Origin: Streptomyces fulvoviolaceus
GTDB taxonomy: Bacteria > Actinomycetota > Actinomycetes > Streptomycetales > Streptomycetaceae
Direction of reading: 5' to 3'
NCBI RefSeq assembly: GCF_000718165.1
Contig: NZ_JOEY01000029.1
Coordinates: 1 to 64,000, forward strand
Length of the DNA stretch: 64,000 bases
Each line of letters opens with the position of its first letter. Position 1 is the first letter of the stretch. Below are positions 56,701 through 64,000 of the stretch, piece after piece. The position numbers were made by a program, and so were the translations under genes. The notes beneath the pieces are model-generated. The model worked only from the letters and a program-made list of their open reading frames with translations, made no database searches and was not told the origin of the DNA.

Positions 56701-57695
56701 GGCGGCAGGGGGCGGCGGCGGGTGTAGGCCGTGACGTACTGGTTGCGTTTGACGTCGTTGAGGGGCGGCAGGGAGGCCACCCGGCCCGCGGTGACGACGG
56801 AGGTCAGCCGTTCGCAGGCGGTCAGCATGGAGCTGGCGACCTTGGGCGGGTCGCCGAAGGGGGCGAGGATCTCCTCGTAGGCGTAGTAGGGGCGGTAGGG
56901 GATCTCCACCGCGCCCCAGTAGGCGTCGAGTTCCTCGGCGTCCAGGCCGCTGGGCAGGCCTTCGAAGCGTTCCCGGGCCAGCGCCCGTCCCGCGTCGACC
57001 TTGTCCTTCTCGCCGTCGTCGATGCGCATGGCGACCGGGAGGATGCGGATCCCCTTGTCGCCGTAGCGCTCCTCGATGTCCTGGGCGACCGCGGCGGCGC
57101 CGTCGATGCTCTGGTCGCTGAGGGTGTAGCAGACCACCAGGGTGCTGGGCATCTGCACGGTGCAGATGTCGGCGAGGTCGCTGTGGCCGGTACGGCTGTC
57201 GATCAGTGTGTAGTCGTAGTACCGCTCCATGTCCGAGCGCATCGCGTCGAAGAACTGCCCGCCGCCGTAGCTGCTGTAGAAGCTGTCCCAGTCCATGTTG
57301 CCGACGATCGGGTAGTCGCGGTGCTGCATGCCGGCCGACAGGAAGTCCAGGCTGCCCGGCCTCGGGAAGGTCCAGTCCAGGGAGATGGCATGGGGGCGGA
57401 CGCGGGCGTAGCGGCGGTGCCAGTCCGGCTCGCGGTCGGGGAGGTCGCGCAGTGCCTCGCGGCGGTAGTCGTCGATCAGGTTGATCAGGCCGGGGGTGGC
57501 CCGCAGTAAGGAGGGCTTGAGGAACGGGTGGAAGAACCGGTGCAGGCCCGGGGCCTCGAGGTCCCAGTCGACGGCGAGCACGCGATACCCGTTGGCGGCC
57601 AGGATCCAGGCCACGTTGGCGAGCGCCATGGTCCGGCCGGTCCCGCCCTTGTACGAGTAGAAGGTGATCACTGAACCCTTGCGGTTCTCGGTCAT
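53730..57695 (-). CDS. fxsT: FxSxx-COOH system protein FxsT: ParA-like P-loop + TIR-like + STAND NTPase + TPR
   Basis: A 1321-aa protein. Residues 1-320 hold a ParA/MinD-like ATPase (deviant Walker A KGGTGRT at 16-22; later DWDLEAPG and DSRTGHSD). Residues 330-465 are TIR-like (VSEDRMWVDWLE, VVSPTFLSSRTAM). Residues about 480-800 are a STAND/NB-ARC NTPase (Walker A GLGGVGKTH, Walker B WLLVFDNVED). About 885-1321 are many TPRs (SNNLAIDHRL, NNLATYHRALGEPE). The TIR-like part lacks the Glu that precedes Trp in NADase TIRs (AAWEA). The architecture matches the NCBI FxSxx-COOH TPR protein, of unknown function. ATG at 57695 with GCGGAGGG; last gene of the fxs operon. Confidence 0.9.
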   Translation of the reverse strand: MTENRKGSVITFYSYKGGTGRTMALANVAWILAANGYRVLAVDWDLEAPGLHRFFHPFLKPSLLRATPGLINLIDDYRREALRDLPDREPDWHRRYARVRPHAISLDWTFPRPGSLDFLSAGMQHRDYPIVGNMDWDSFYSSYGGGQFFDAMRSDMERYYDYTLIDSRTGHSDLADICTVQMPSTLVVCYTLSDQSIDGAAAVAQDIEERYGDKGIRILPVAMRIDDGEKDKVDAGRALARERFEGLPSGLDAEELDAYWGAVEIPYRPYYAYEEILAPFGDPPKVASSMLTACERLTSVVTAGRVASLPPLNDVKRNQYVTAYTRRRPLPPSKLLLQYVSEDRMWVDWLESVLREARFDVVSQDVRAMTTLEVGGEAVSGGSHRVLAVVSPTFLSSRTAMAAWEATVHFGGSQKHQPVALRVGDVQQIPNASRGGTIDLARLDEETATTVLLTGLGRPGSPQTVARQHGTRFPNTSTSVSNVQPRYPFFTGRSPILEQVRSQFVAAATGQRLPQVLHGLGGVGKTHLAREYANRFKADYDLVWWVDAEQPDLVAPKLADLGRRLDPSIGDDVSEAVEAALQALRAARPYKRWLLVFDNVEDLDQVINRFGELTGPIPDEVYGHLLVTTRTKPTSTQVRPLQVDVFTREESVEHLTRRVPGLSEEDAALVADAVGDLPLAIEVAAGWLETTATPVGEYIEQLREQSTRVLSVPAAVDAVEYPSSVGATWNISIARLRHESPAAARLLELCSFLSAEPISMALVGSDPMIKALLPYDKDLRARYMLGKVTQALRKFALAKVDSTDNSIQVHRLVQAAVRDSMAPEVAEDTVHEVHRILAAVRPPEGAVDDPAKWDEFEVIWPHLVPSNIRECAEEEPRQLMVDRMRYLWKRGELHVARTLGTQLNEFWSTEFPDSNDEQILNLRFELANILRSQGEYQAARKMDEDTLVSQRRLLGEGHPSLLITSGSVAADLRALGRFNEALQLDQRIYSGFREILGEDDSRTLRSANNLAIDHRLTGDSEAALQLDEDTVRRRTALDGPLHPYTLTTRSHYARDLRELGEYDDSVEILREVRDNFGQVLNPYVPEVLRVDKSLAVSLRRAGRLEEALRLSEQTWETHTRYRDRYGRSIPEELACALNLAADYFATDPEQGARRAVQQIAEVQAGYRNSFGPEHPFTMFCLNNLATYHRALGEPEQAAVLAEQARASLAAALGDEHPSTLSTGTTLANALADLGRLDEAERWERLAVTGLRGRLGATHPDTLSSMANLAITLRELGRDKEATQLHQEAETELIQRLGETHPLSAAAVGWLRIDRDLEPQQV

Positions 57696-57763
57696 GGAGC
57701 CCTCCGCTGTGTCGGCCTTGCTCTTCCCTCGTGCCGTGCCCGCCGGGTCTCCCGGCATTGTGC

Positions 57764-59017
57764 TCAGACGGGATTTCCCAGCCTGGGCAGCCATGGAGGA
57801 TCGGTGGGCGCCCCCGGCGGCGGGTAGGTCTTCGCGTGGGCCTCGTAGTAGGTCACTGCCTGTCGTACGGCCTTGTGGAGTTCGGCCTGGAAGGCTTCCA
57901 GGGTGCGGATGCCACCGCTGTGCGACCGGTGGCCCGAGCCGACGGTCTGCCGTGCGGCCAGGGACCGGTCGGTGAGTTCCTGCAGCTGCCGCTCCCGGTC
58001 CGGGGGGATCGCGTCGTCCTTGTACTGGGGGATCATCACGCTGATCCAGGGCCGCTGCTGCTCGCCCAGCTGCGCCAGGAGCTGGGTGACGCGCGGGGAG
58101 TGCAGGGCCCACCGGTCGAGCAGCAGCAGGACGGGGGCGGTGGGCGGGCCGGCGGAGAGGAGGCGGTCGGCGTCGTTCTCGAAGTCGCTGACGGTGACCT
58201 GGAAGTTCATGGCCCGCACGAGGTCGGCGGCGTGCTCCGCGATGGGGCGGGTCGACACGGGGTGGTACGGGTTCCACTCGGCCGGCGTGTCCCCGTAGGA
58301 GTCGGGCACCCGCCCCGGGGGCAGGTCCGACCGGGAGGGGGCGATCACCGTGACGTCGAACTCGGGAGGGTGCGCGGCGTCGCCGAAGGCGCTGGGTAGC
58401 GACTCGTACTGCCGGAAGATCTGCCCTTCCTCCAGGTCGATGGCCCTGCTGGCGCGCACGATCCGCTGGGCCAGCCGGTACACGGCGCGTTCGTACTGCT
58501 CGTTGAGGTAGCTGAGCTTGGTCAGTCCGTAGAACCCCTCCGCCGCGTAGTCGTCCCCGAACTCCGTGTGGTGGAACTGCAAGTCCTTTGCCACCTGGGG
58601 CAGTTGGGCGAGTTCGACGGGGACCCATAACGCCGGGACGATGGCGCTCTCGTGTGACTTCCCGCGCAGGGCCCGGCGGTAGATCTCCCGCTGGGAGAAC
58701 GCCCACCACTCACGGCCGCACTGTTCGCTGATGAAGTACCGGGGCGAGTACAGCGGCACGAACACCTGGCACCGGGCCAGATTCTCCGACAGCTTGTCCG
58801 TCCACCGCGTTCCCAGCGCTATTTCCTGGTCCAGGAACCCGGCCTTCTCGCCCACCTGTAATGACGTCATCTCCAGGATGTGCTTGCACAGGTCGTCGTA
58901 CAGCTTCTTCACCCACGGGTTGGGGCCGGCGACTTCGGAGGCGTTCGGCGGCGTGTGCGCATAACTGAGGAAGAAGTACGGCCGTCCGCTCCTGGGGTCT
59001 TCCGCATCCACTCGCAC
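57764..59017 (-). CDS. fxsC: FxsC: TIR-like protein of the FxSxx-COOH system
   Basis: A 417-aa protein. The N-terminal 150 residues are TIR-like: FFLSYAHTP, then LARCQVFVPLYSPRYF and SEQCGREWWAF, where the Glu before WW fits the catalytic Glu of NADase TIRs. The C-terminal domain (about 220-400; VIAPSRSDLP, VLLLLDRWALHS) matches the FxsC C-terminal family. The GTG at 59017 follows GGGGGG. It is 68 bp upstream of fxsT. The function is unknown; enzymatic NAD+ cleavage is possible. Confidence 0.88.
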   Translation of the reverse strand: MRVDAEDPRSGRPYFFLSYAHTPPNASEVAGPNPWVKKLYDDLCKHILEMTSLQVGEKAGFLDQEIALGTRWTDKLSENLARCQVFVPLYSPRYFISEQCGREWWAFSQREIYRRALRGKSHESAIVPALWVPVELAQLPQVAKDLQFHHTEFGDDYAAEGFYGLTKLSYLNEQYERAVYRLAQRIVRASRAIDLEEGQIFRQYESLPSAFGDAAHPPEFDVTVIAPSRSDLPPGRVPDSYGDTPAEWNPYHPVSTRPIAEHAADLVRAMNFQVTVSDFENDADRLLSAGPPTAPVLLLLDRWALHSPRVTQLLAQLGEQQRPWISVMIPQYKDDAIPPDRERQLQELTDRSLAARQTVGSGHRSHSGGIRTLEAFQAELHKAVRQAVTYYEAHAKTYPPPGAPTDPPWLPRLGNPV

Positions 59018-59124
59018 GAATACCCCCCGATACGCCGCCGATGACGATCCAGTGTAGGAACGGCAGCCTCAACTGCGGAACAGTGCAGCGAAGTTGACAG
59101 CGGGAAGGGTGAGGTGACGGAGCG

Positions 59125-59400
59125 TCAGTCGCGGAGGATGAACGACATGACGATGAAGATGGCGGCCAGCAGGCCGAACGCCGCGCCCGCGCCCAGGCCC
59201 ACTGCCGGGTAGAACTTCAGGTGGCCGACGGCGTAGCCGAAGATGCCCGTGATGAGGCCGCCGAGAATCGAACAGAGCACCGCGACCAGCGCGTAGTGCT
59301 TGCGCTTGCTGCGCGGAACGGGCGGATCCTCGTGCGGCGGACGGGGATCGGGGGTGGGCCCTGTCGGCTGCGGACCGGGGTGGGGTGCGGGAGAGGACAC
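59125..59400 (-). CDS. Small two-helix membrane protein in the fxs operon
   Basis: A 91-aa protein: residues 1-33 are Pro-rich and basic (PVPRSKRKH), then two transmembrane helices (ALVAVLCSILGGLITGIFGYAV and LGAGAAFGLLAAIFIVMSF). GTG start with a CTGGAG SD. Lying between fxsC and fxsB on the same strand, it may anchor the system or export its peptide. No family recognised. Confidence 0.78.
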   Translation of the reverse strand: MSSPAPHPGPQPTGPTPDPRPPHEDPPVPRSKRKHYALVAVLCSILGGLITGIFGYAVGHLKFYPAVGLGAGAAFGLLAAIFIVMSFILRD

Positions 59401-59500
59401 GAGGACTCCAGGGCTCGCGCTGTGTGGCGGGCGGAATCTATACGCCAGGTGGATCGGGTCGCGTCACCACGACCGGTTCTCAGCGCCGTTCCGGGCGCCC

Positions 59501-61897
59501 CTATTGCGTGGCGAGCCCCTTGTGGTCCGCCGCCGTCCTGCGGGCCTCGGCCAGAGCACCGGCGCTCACCGGATCCGTCAGCCGCGGCGAAACGGTCTCC
59601 CCCATGGCCGTCACGAACCGCTCCCCCAGCTCCGTCAGGGCCCCGGAGCCGGCCAGCGTCCGCACCGCCTCCACGGTCTGCTCGCGCCACCGGGCGAACT
59701 GCACCTCGGCGGCATGCGCCTCGGCACCGCCTGCCGCGGTCCGCCGCCGCGCGCGCCAGTAGTCCACCACGGCGATGTGCGCGTACGTCCCCTGCAGCAG
59801 CCCCTCCAACGGCCGCGGATCCGGACGCCAAGGCGCGTAGAACAGCCGCTCGCAGCCGGGGTCGTAAAGATCCGTCAGATCGAGTACGGCGCCCAGCTTG
59901 ACGTGCTGGAACTCGTGCACCAGCAGACACGCCAGGGTCTGAGGCTCCCCGGGCCGCGCGATGGCGACCGCGCCGAAGGCGTCCCGCGCCGCCGAGCTGA
60001 TGTCCGCGCCTGTGGCGGCCTCCCGCAGCGGGGTGACGACACTCAGCCCCGCGGCGAGTCCTGGCGCGTACGCGGGCAGTTCGCGCCGGATCCACTCCCA
60101 CGCGGCGGCGAGATCGCTCCGCCACTCCTCGGCCGCCGCGGCGGACAGCCGGGCCCGCACGGGATACCCGTGGGCGTCCCGCCAGGGGTCCGTGTCCTCC
60201 AGGGTGACGGCCCAGCCGGACAGTTCGAACCGGTGCCGGGTCAGCCACGCCTGATCCGAACCGGCCTTGCGGCCCACGAGGTGCTCCCGCCCCGAGACCC
60301 GGACCCTGAAGCCCTCGTCCCCGCCCGCGGTGACCCGCGCCTCGCCCGCCTCGCCCACCACCAGCGCGCCCAGCGTCGGCAGCCGCAGCACCCCGGAGCC
60401 GGTCGGCACGGTGACCGTGCCCGCCCGCCCGGACCGCAGCAGCACCGCCGCGGCGAGCTCCGCCACCCCGCGCATCGCGATCGGACCGGCTTCCGCGTCG
60501 CCGGCCAGGGCCCGCTGCGCCCAGGGCCGCAGGTAGGGGTGGGCCAGCACCGCGTCCACCGACTCGGGCGCCTCGGCATCGAGGACCGCCAGGGTCTCCC
60601 AGGCCGCCGTACCGGTCGCGTCGTGCGGACTGTCGTGCCATACGGCGGCGAGGAGTTCGCGGTTGACGGTCAGCTCGTGCCGGGCCAGCGCCTCCACGGC
60701 GTCGGCGCCGCCGAAGCCGGCGGCGAGTTCGCCGAGGTGCGCGTCTTCCAGGGGGAGTCGGGGCACGGACATCCTCTGGGCCTCCCTGTCGCGGATCCCG
60801 GTGATGAGCTGTTTCAGGTCGGCGCAGTACACGGACGGGTTCATGAACTCGCCGGCACCGCTCCCGGAGCGGTAGCGGTGCGCATACAACCCGCCGCCGC
60901 ACGACTGGACGACCTCACAGGCGCGGCAGGTGTCGCACAGCCCCTCCAGCCCCAGCTGCCGGGCCACGATGCCGGGGTGCGCGGCCATCGCGTCCAGCGA
61001 GTCGGCGGTGACGTTCATGCCGGTGCCGGGTGCTCCGTCGTACGCCGTCTTCAGCGAGTCCGCCTGCTCGAGCGAGCCGTCGGTCTCGATGACCGCCAGC
61101 TCCACCGGCGCCAGTCCGAGGGACTCGGTGAGACTGTTCGCCCCGCGCAGGGTGCGCAGCACGGAGTCGAGCACCCGTACCCCCATGGGCCGGCCCGCCG
61201 CGGTCCAGCGATCATGGACGGTCAGCAGCCAGTCGCCGTACGACATGCTGTCGGCGGGGCGTGCCGGTGGCTCTTCCCAGGTGGCGTGGGGGAGCAGGAA
61301 GTCGATGCGCGGCGGCGCGAGTTCGGCCAGGGCGTCGTAGACGGCGATGGGGTCGTTGCGCAGGTCGATCGTGCAGAGCAGGCCGGCGAAGAGGTGCCGG
61401 TAGCGGGGGCGGTTCAGCAGGGCGATCGCGCGCAGCACCTGGTCGTGGCTGCTGCGGCCGTTGCGATAGCGGCGGTGCAGGTCGTTGGCGGCGCGGTCGC
61501 CGTCGAGCGAGATACCGACCTTGATGTCGAACTCCGCGAACAGGTCGCAGAACTTCTCGTCGAGGGTGACGCCGTTGGTGTGGATGCGTAGATCGAGGGC
61601 GCTGACGCCGGACAGGGCGGTCTGTAAGTTCTCCGCCGCCCGGCGCAGTCGCGCCCGTCCGGCGAGGAGGGGCTCCCCGCCGTGCAGGACGACGTGAACG
61701 GTGTCGAGCCGATGGGCGCGGGCGTGCTCGGAGATGCGCCGGGCGGTGAGGTCCAGGATCTCACCGGAGATCACCTGGGGACGGCCTCGCCAACTCTGGT
61801 CCGCATGTTCGAACACATAGCAGTGATCACAGGCGAGATCACAGCGGCTGTGCATCTTCAGTACGAACTGACTCAGGGGGTGCGGCGACGGGTCCAT
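59501..61897 (-). CDS. fxsB: FxsB radical SAM/SPASM peptide maturase with C-terminal HExxH domain
   Basis: A 798-aa enzyme. Radical SAM cluster Cys are in RCDLACDHCYVF (C19, C23, C26). The SPASM region has CDTCRACEVVQSCGGG and later YCADL. FxsB enzymes install a cyclophane cross-link on FxSxx-COOH peptides. The C-terminal third (from about 430) belongs to the HExxH peptide-modification family, with intact HEFQH near residue 661 and a likely further ligand E about 45 residues on; family naming links this domain to alpha-ketoglutarate-dependent peptide beta-hydroxylation. ATG at 61897, 37 bp after fxsA. Confidence 0.93.
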   Translation of the reverse strand: MDPSPHPLSQFVLKMHSRCDLACDHCYVFEHADQSWRGRPQVISGEILDLTARRISEHARAHRLDTVHVVLHGGEPLLAGRARLRRAAENLQTALSGVSALDLRIHTNGVTLDEKFCDLFAEFDIKVGISLDGDRAANDLHRRYRNGRSSHDQVLRAIALLNRPRYRHLFAGLLCTIDLRNDPIAVYDALAELAPPRIDFLLPHATWEEPPARPADSMSYGDWLLTVHDRWTAAGRPMGVRVLDSVLRTLRGANSLTESLGLAPVELAVIETDGSLEQADSLKTAYDGAPGTGMNVTADSLDAMAAHPGIVARQLGLEGLCDTCRACEVVQSCGGGLYAHRYRSGSGAGEFMNPSVYCADLKQLITGIRDREAQRMSVPRLPLEDAHLGELAAGFGGADAVEALARHELTVNRELLAAVWHDSPHDATGTAAWETLAVLDAEAPESVDAVLAHPYLRPWAQRALAGDAEAGPIAMRGVAELAAAVLLRSGRAGTVTVPTGSGVLRLPTLGALVVGEAGEARVTAGGDEGFRVRVSGREHLVGRKAGSDQAWLTRHRFELSGWAVTLEDTDPWRDAHGYPVRARLSAAAAEEWRSDLAAAWEWIRRELPAYAPGLAAGLSVVTPLREAATGADISSAARDAFGAVAIARPGEPQTLACLLVHEFQHVKLGAVLDLTDLYDPGCERLFYAPWRPDPRPLEGLLQGTYAHIAVVDYWRARRRTAAGGAEAHAAEVQFARWREQTVEAVRTLAGSGALTELGERFVTAMGETVSPRLTDPVSAGALAEARRTAADHKGLATQ

Positions 61898-61934
61898 GAG
61901 CGCACGGTGCGGTTGCCTGCCCGGGGGCCGGCGG

Positions 61935-62132
61935 TCAGACCGCCGACTGGAACGCTGCGACCGAGACCCGGGCGGGCCCGCGGCCCGGGGTGCCGTGCGA
62001 CACGACACGGGTGAGGGCACCGGAGCCGAGACCGTCCGCGCGGGCGGCGAGCCGCACCAGCGGGACCCGCTCGGGTCCGGCGGTCTGCGGCTTCCCCGGC
62101 TCTTCGGCCGAGGCGGTGGTGGGCGCGTTCAT
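61935..62132 (-). CDS. fxsA: FxsA precursor peptide (ends FQSAV-COOH)
   Basis: A 65-aa RiPP precursor. It has a basic/Ala-rich leader (VPLVRLAARADGLGSGAL around residues 23-40) and an invariant C-terminus F61-Q-S63-A-V65, exactly the FxSxx-COOH pattern. The Phe and Ser (positions 61 and 63) are the predicted cross-linked residues. ATG at 62132, SD GAGG; a longer upstream frame to 62423 looks non-coding. It starts the fxs operon. Confidence 0.93.
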   Translation of the reverse strand: MNAPTTASAEEPGKPQTAGPERVPLVRLAARADGLGSGALTRVVSHGTPGRGPARVSVAAFQSAV

Positions 62133-62612
62133 GGCGAACCTCGATCTTCCGTAAGTCCAGGCAAAACGGATATTACGGACACCTGGAGCGTTCCGCGTGG
62201 CGAACACGCTCGTAACTGGGAGTGGGGCAGCCATGAAACCACACGGGCCGAGCGGCCGGTGAGGTGCACGGCGGTCGTTCAACTCCGCTTCTGGGCAAGG
62301 GGAGTTGTGCATATGACCATACGGCTGCGACTCCTTGTTCCCGAGGGAGTGTCTGGCGTGGGTTTTTTCGGTACGGGAGTCGTTCTTATAGGGATTCAAG
62401 GGATACCCGACCGGTTTCCACACTCAAGGGCGGGTTATCAAATCGTTACCATATCCGGGGGTTAAAACGGCGGCGCCCGCGCGGAGTTCACCCGCGCGTG
62501 TCACGGCCGCACCCCCGTGCGCCCGCCCAAGGCGCCGGTTTCAGCTTTTTCAGCATCCTCAGCCTGCACACAGCACACGCTCAAGGTCCTGACGGGCGCC
62601 CTTTCTAATTTC
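62133..62612. other. Divergent promoter region of fxsA and the dioxygenase gene
   Basis: A 480-bp spacer, AT-richer between 62330 and 62460 than most of the window. TAATAT (minus strand, near 62175) is a fair -10 box for fxsA, and CTTATAGGG near 62388 could serve the opposite direction. No operator palindrome or small gene is convincing. Confidence 0.5.
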
Positions 62613-63557
62613 ATGACCATGACGGGAAACCACAAGGACAAGAGCATCAGCCGGCGCCGCGCGATCGCGGTGACCGGCGGCACGGTCGCGGCCGGTGGTC
62701 TCGCCGTCGCCGGGTACCAGTCGGCCTTCGCCGACACGGCCGATGCCACCACCGAGGCGTCGGCCACGGCATCGGCCACGAGCACCAGCAGCGAGTGCAT
62801 GACGCTCATGACGAGCGTCACCGAGGGTCCGTACTACCTCGACGGCGCCCTGGTCAGAAAAGACATCACCGAGGGCAAGAGCGGCGTCCCGCTGACGCTG
62901 CGCCTCACCGTCGTCGACGCCACCGACGGCTGTACCCCGGTCTCCGGCGCGGCCGTCGAGATCTGGCACTGCGACGCCTGGGGCTACTACTCCGGCTACA
63001 CCACCGCCAACCCCGGCGGCTCCGCGCCCGCGGAGAGCGAGGACGGCTCGACCGCCAACGACAACACCTACCTGCGCGGCTACCAGATCGCCAACGAGAA
63101 CGGTGTCGTCAAGTTCGAGACGATCTTCCCGGGCTGGTACACGCCCCGCACCTGCCACATCCACCTCAAGGTCCACACCGGCGGCGAGAAGGAGGACGGC
63201 ACCTACGAGGGCGGCAAGGTCAACTACACCGGCCAGCTGTTCTTCCCGGACGACGTCGCCGAGGAGATCTTCACGCTGGAGCCGTACTCCCAGCACTCCG
63301 GCACCTACACCGAGCTGGCCGACGACATGGTCTACGACGGCGGCGGCACCTCCAGCGGCCTGCTGACCCTCAAGGCCGTCCACAAGAAGGACCCGTCCAA
63401 GGGCTACAAGGGCTCCATCACCCTGGGCGTCGACCCCGACGCCGAGAGCACCGGCGCGGGCGGCGGCGGTGGCGGCACCCCGCCGAGCGGCGCTCCCACG
63501 GGCGAGCCGCCGACCGACAGTGCCAGCGCCTCGGCCTCGGCCTCGGCCTCCTCGTAA
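62613..63557 (+). CDS. Tat-exported intradiol ring-cleavage dioxygenase-like protein
   Basis: A 314-aa protein. The Tat signal (SISRRRAIAVTGGTVAAGG) is at residues 10-28. The catalytic fold has TEGPYYLDG, VEIWHCDAWGYYSGY, and GWYTPRTCHIHLKV with Tyr and two His as Fe(III) ligands. Such enzymes cleave catechols or are lignin-type extracellular dioxygenases. A Gly-rich stretch and a Ser/Ala tail (SASASASASASS) end the protein. The ATG at 62613 has no strong SD; a GTG at 62517 is the alternative. Nearby citG-like gene is in the same direction. Confidence 0.9.
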   Translation: MTMTGNHKDKSISRRRAIAVTGGTVAAGGLAVAGYQSAFADTADATTEASATASATSTSSECMTLMTSVTEGPYYLDGALVRKDITEGKSGVPLTLRLTVVDATDGCTPVSGAAVEIWHCDAWGYYSGYTTANPGGSAPAESEDGSTANDNTYLRGYQIANENGVVKFETIFPGWYTPRTCHIHLKVHTGGEKEDGTYEGGKVNYTGQLFFPDDVAEEIFTLEPYSQHSGTYTELADDMVYDGGGTSSGLLTLKAVHKKDPSKGYKGSITLGVDPDAESTGAGGGGGGTPPSGAPTGEPPTDSASASASASASS

Positions 63558-63566
63558 GGTACGGCC

Positions 63567-64000
63567 ATGAGCAGCCGCGAGGACGAGGCACTGGCGCAGG
63601 CCGCCGTGAGCGCGCTGACCGGACAGCTGGCCCTGGCTCCCAAGCCGGGCCTGCCCGATCCGCGTGACCTCGGCGCCCGCGCCACCCGCAAGGACCACTG
63701 CTCCCTGCGCTGGTCGGCCAAGGCGCTCGCGCCCGGCCTCACGGCGATGGCCGCCGCCGCCCGCCGTACCGGCGAACCCACCCCGCAGCTGCGCGCGGAG
63801 CTGGGCGCGATCGGACGCTGCACCGAACACTCGGTCGGGCTCGCCGGCGGCGGTCACCGCGGCGCCCTGTGGACCCTCGGTCTGCTGGTCGCCGCGGCCG
63901 CGCTCGAACCGCGGGCCGGGGCGAAGGACGTCGCCGCGGCCGCCAAGAAGATCGCCGCGCACACCGACAAGCGCGCCCCGCGCAGGCCCTCCCGGGGTTC
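63567..64000 (+). CDS. CitG/MdcB-like triphosphoribosyl-dephospho-CoA synthase, partial
   Basis: The first 144 codons are inside the window. Conserved elements fit the family: KPGLPDPRDLGA near residue 26, DHCSLRWSA, LGAIGRCTEHSV and GGHRGALWTLGLLVAA. It would make the prosthetic-group precursor of citrate lyase or malonate decarboxylase. SD AAGG before ATG, 9 bp after the dioxygenase gene. Confidence 0.85.
   Translation, partial: MSSREDEALAQAAVSALTGQLALAPKPGLPDPRDLGARATRKDHCSLRWSAKALAPGLTAMAAAARRTGEPTPQLRAELGAIGRCTEHSVGLAGGGHRGALWTLGLLVAAAALEPRAGAKDVAAAAKKIAAHTDKRAPRRPSRG

Overview
The window is high-GC actinobacterial DNA and almost certainly a Streptomyces core-chromosome segment. It carries ssgA next to an IclR-type ssgR, a thiC with a TPP riboswitch, a fused cydCD, a DUF5326-type small membrane protein and GTG/TTG starts. 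Its gene order matches what I remember of the Streptomyces coelicolor region a few tens of kilobases from oriC. Two sequence signals support an origin-proximal position. One is a scatter of ParB parS sites (core GTTTCACGTGAAAC; four perfect copies and three with one mismatch). The other is three intergenic groups of DnaA boxes (TTATCCACA, TTGTCCACA and TCGTCCACA).

Layout. 1-6.7 kb: the 5' end of a MarR-like regulator divergent from an MFS exporter, then GNAT, HAD, flavohemoglobin-like, Nudix and LysR genes. 6.9-9.7 kb: a holin-like gene, ptpA and a cystathionine lyase-type gene in an operon, divergent from a cupin, then a DUF5326 protein. 9.9-11.4 kb: ssgR and ssgA (sporulation control). 11.5-20.1 kb: a YibE/F membrane protein, riboswitch-thiC, a membrane protein, a phosphoesterase, a LacI regulator and hisC. 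20.1-29.4 kb: a respiratory block with a Rex operator, cydA, cydB, cydCD, a DosS-like GAF histidine kinase and an M23 peptidase. 29.4-37.1 kb: a HAD phosphatase, an F420-type oxidoreductase, a kptA pair, a MerR regulator and a three-gene operon (M24 peptidase, EphD-like hydrolase-SDR fusion, PF10118-like hydrolase). 37.4-44.3 kb: a two-ATPase, two-permease ABC operon, a small acidic/basic protein, tRNA-Ser(GCT), a phosphoribosyltransferase, a HAD phosphatase and serS. 44.3-44.8 kb: a dense DnaA-box cluster. 44.8-51.9 kb: pheA and an extracytoplasmic copper locus (dtpA, copCD, ecuC, sco, ycnI-like, membrane protein). 52.1-53.6 kb: an RsbW-like ATPase and an alpha/beta hydrolase.

53.7-62.1 kb is the most unusual part: a five-gene FxSxx-COOH peptide (RiPP) cassette. 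It comprises a 65-aa precursor ending in FQSAV, a radical SAM/SPASM maturase with a C-terminal HExxH domain, a small membrane protein, a TIR-like FxsC, and a 1321-aa protein combining a ParA/MinD-like P-loop, a TIR-like domain, a STAND NTPase and TPRs. The window closes with a Tat-exported intradiol dioxygenase and the start of a CitG-like gene.

No insertion sequence, prophage or CRISPR array was seen. Gene coordinates use the start I consider best supported by Shine-Dalgarno (SD) sequence and family alignment; doubtful starts are flagged.
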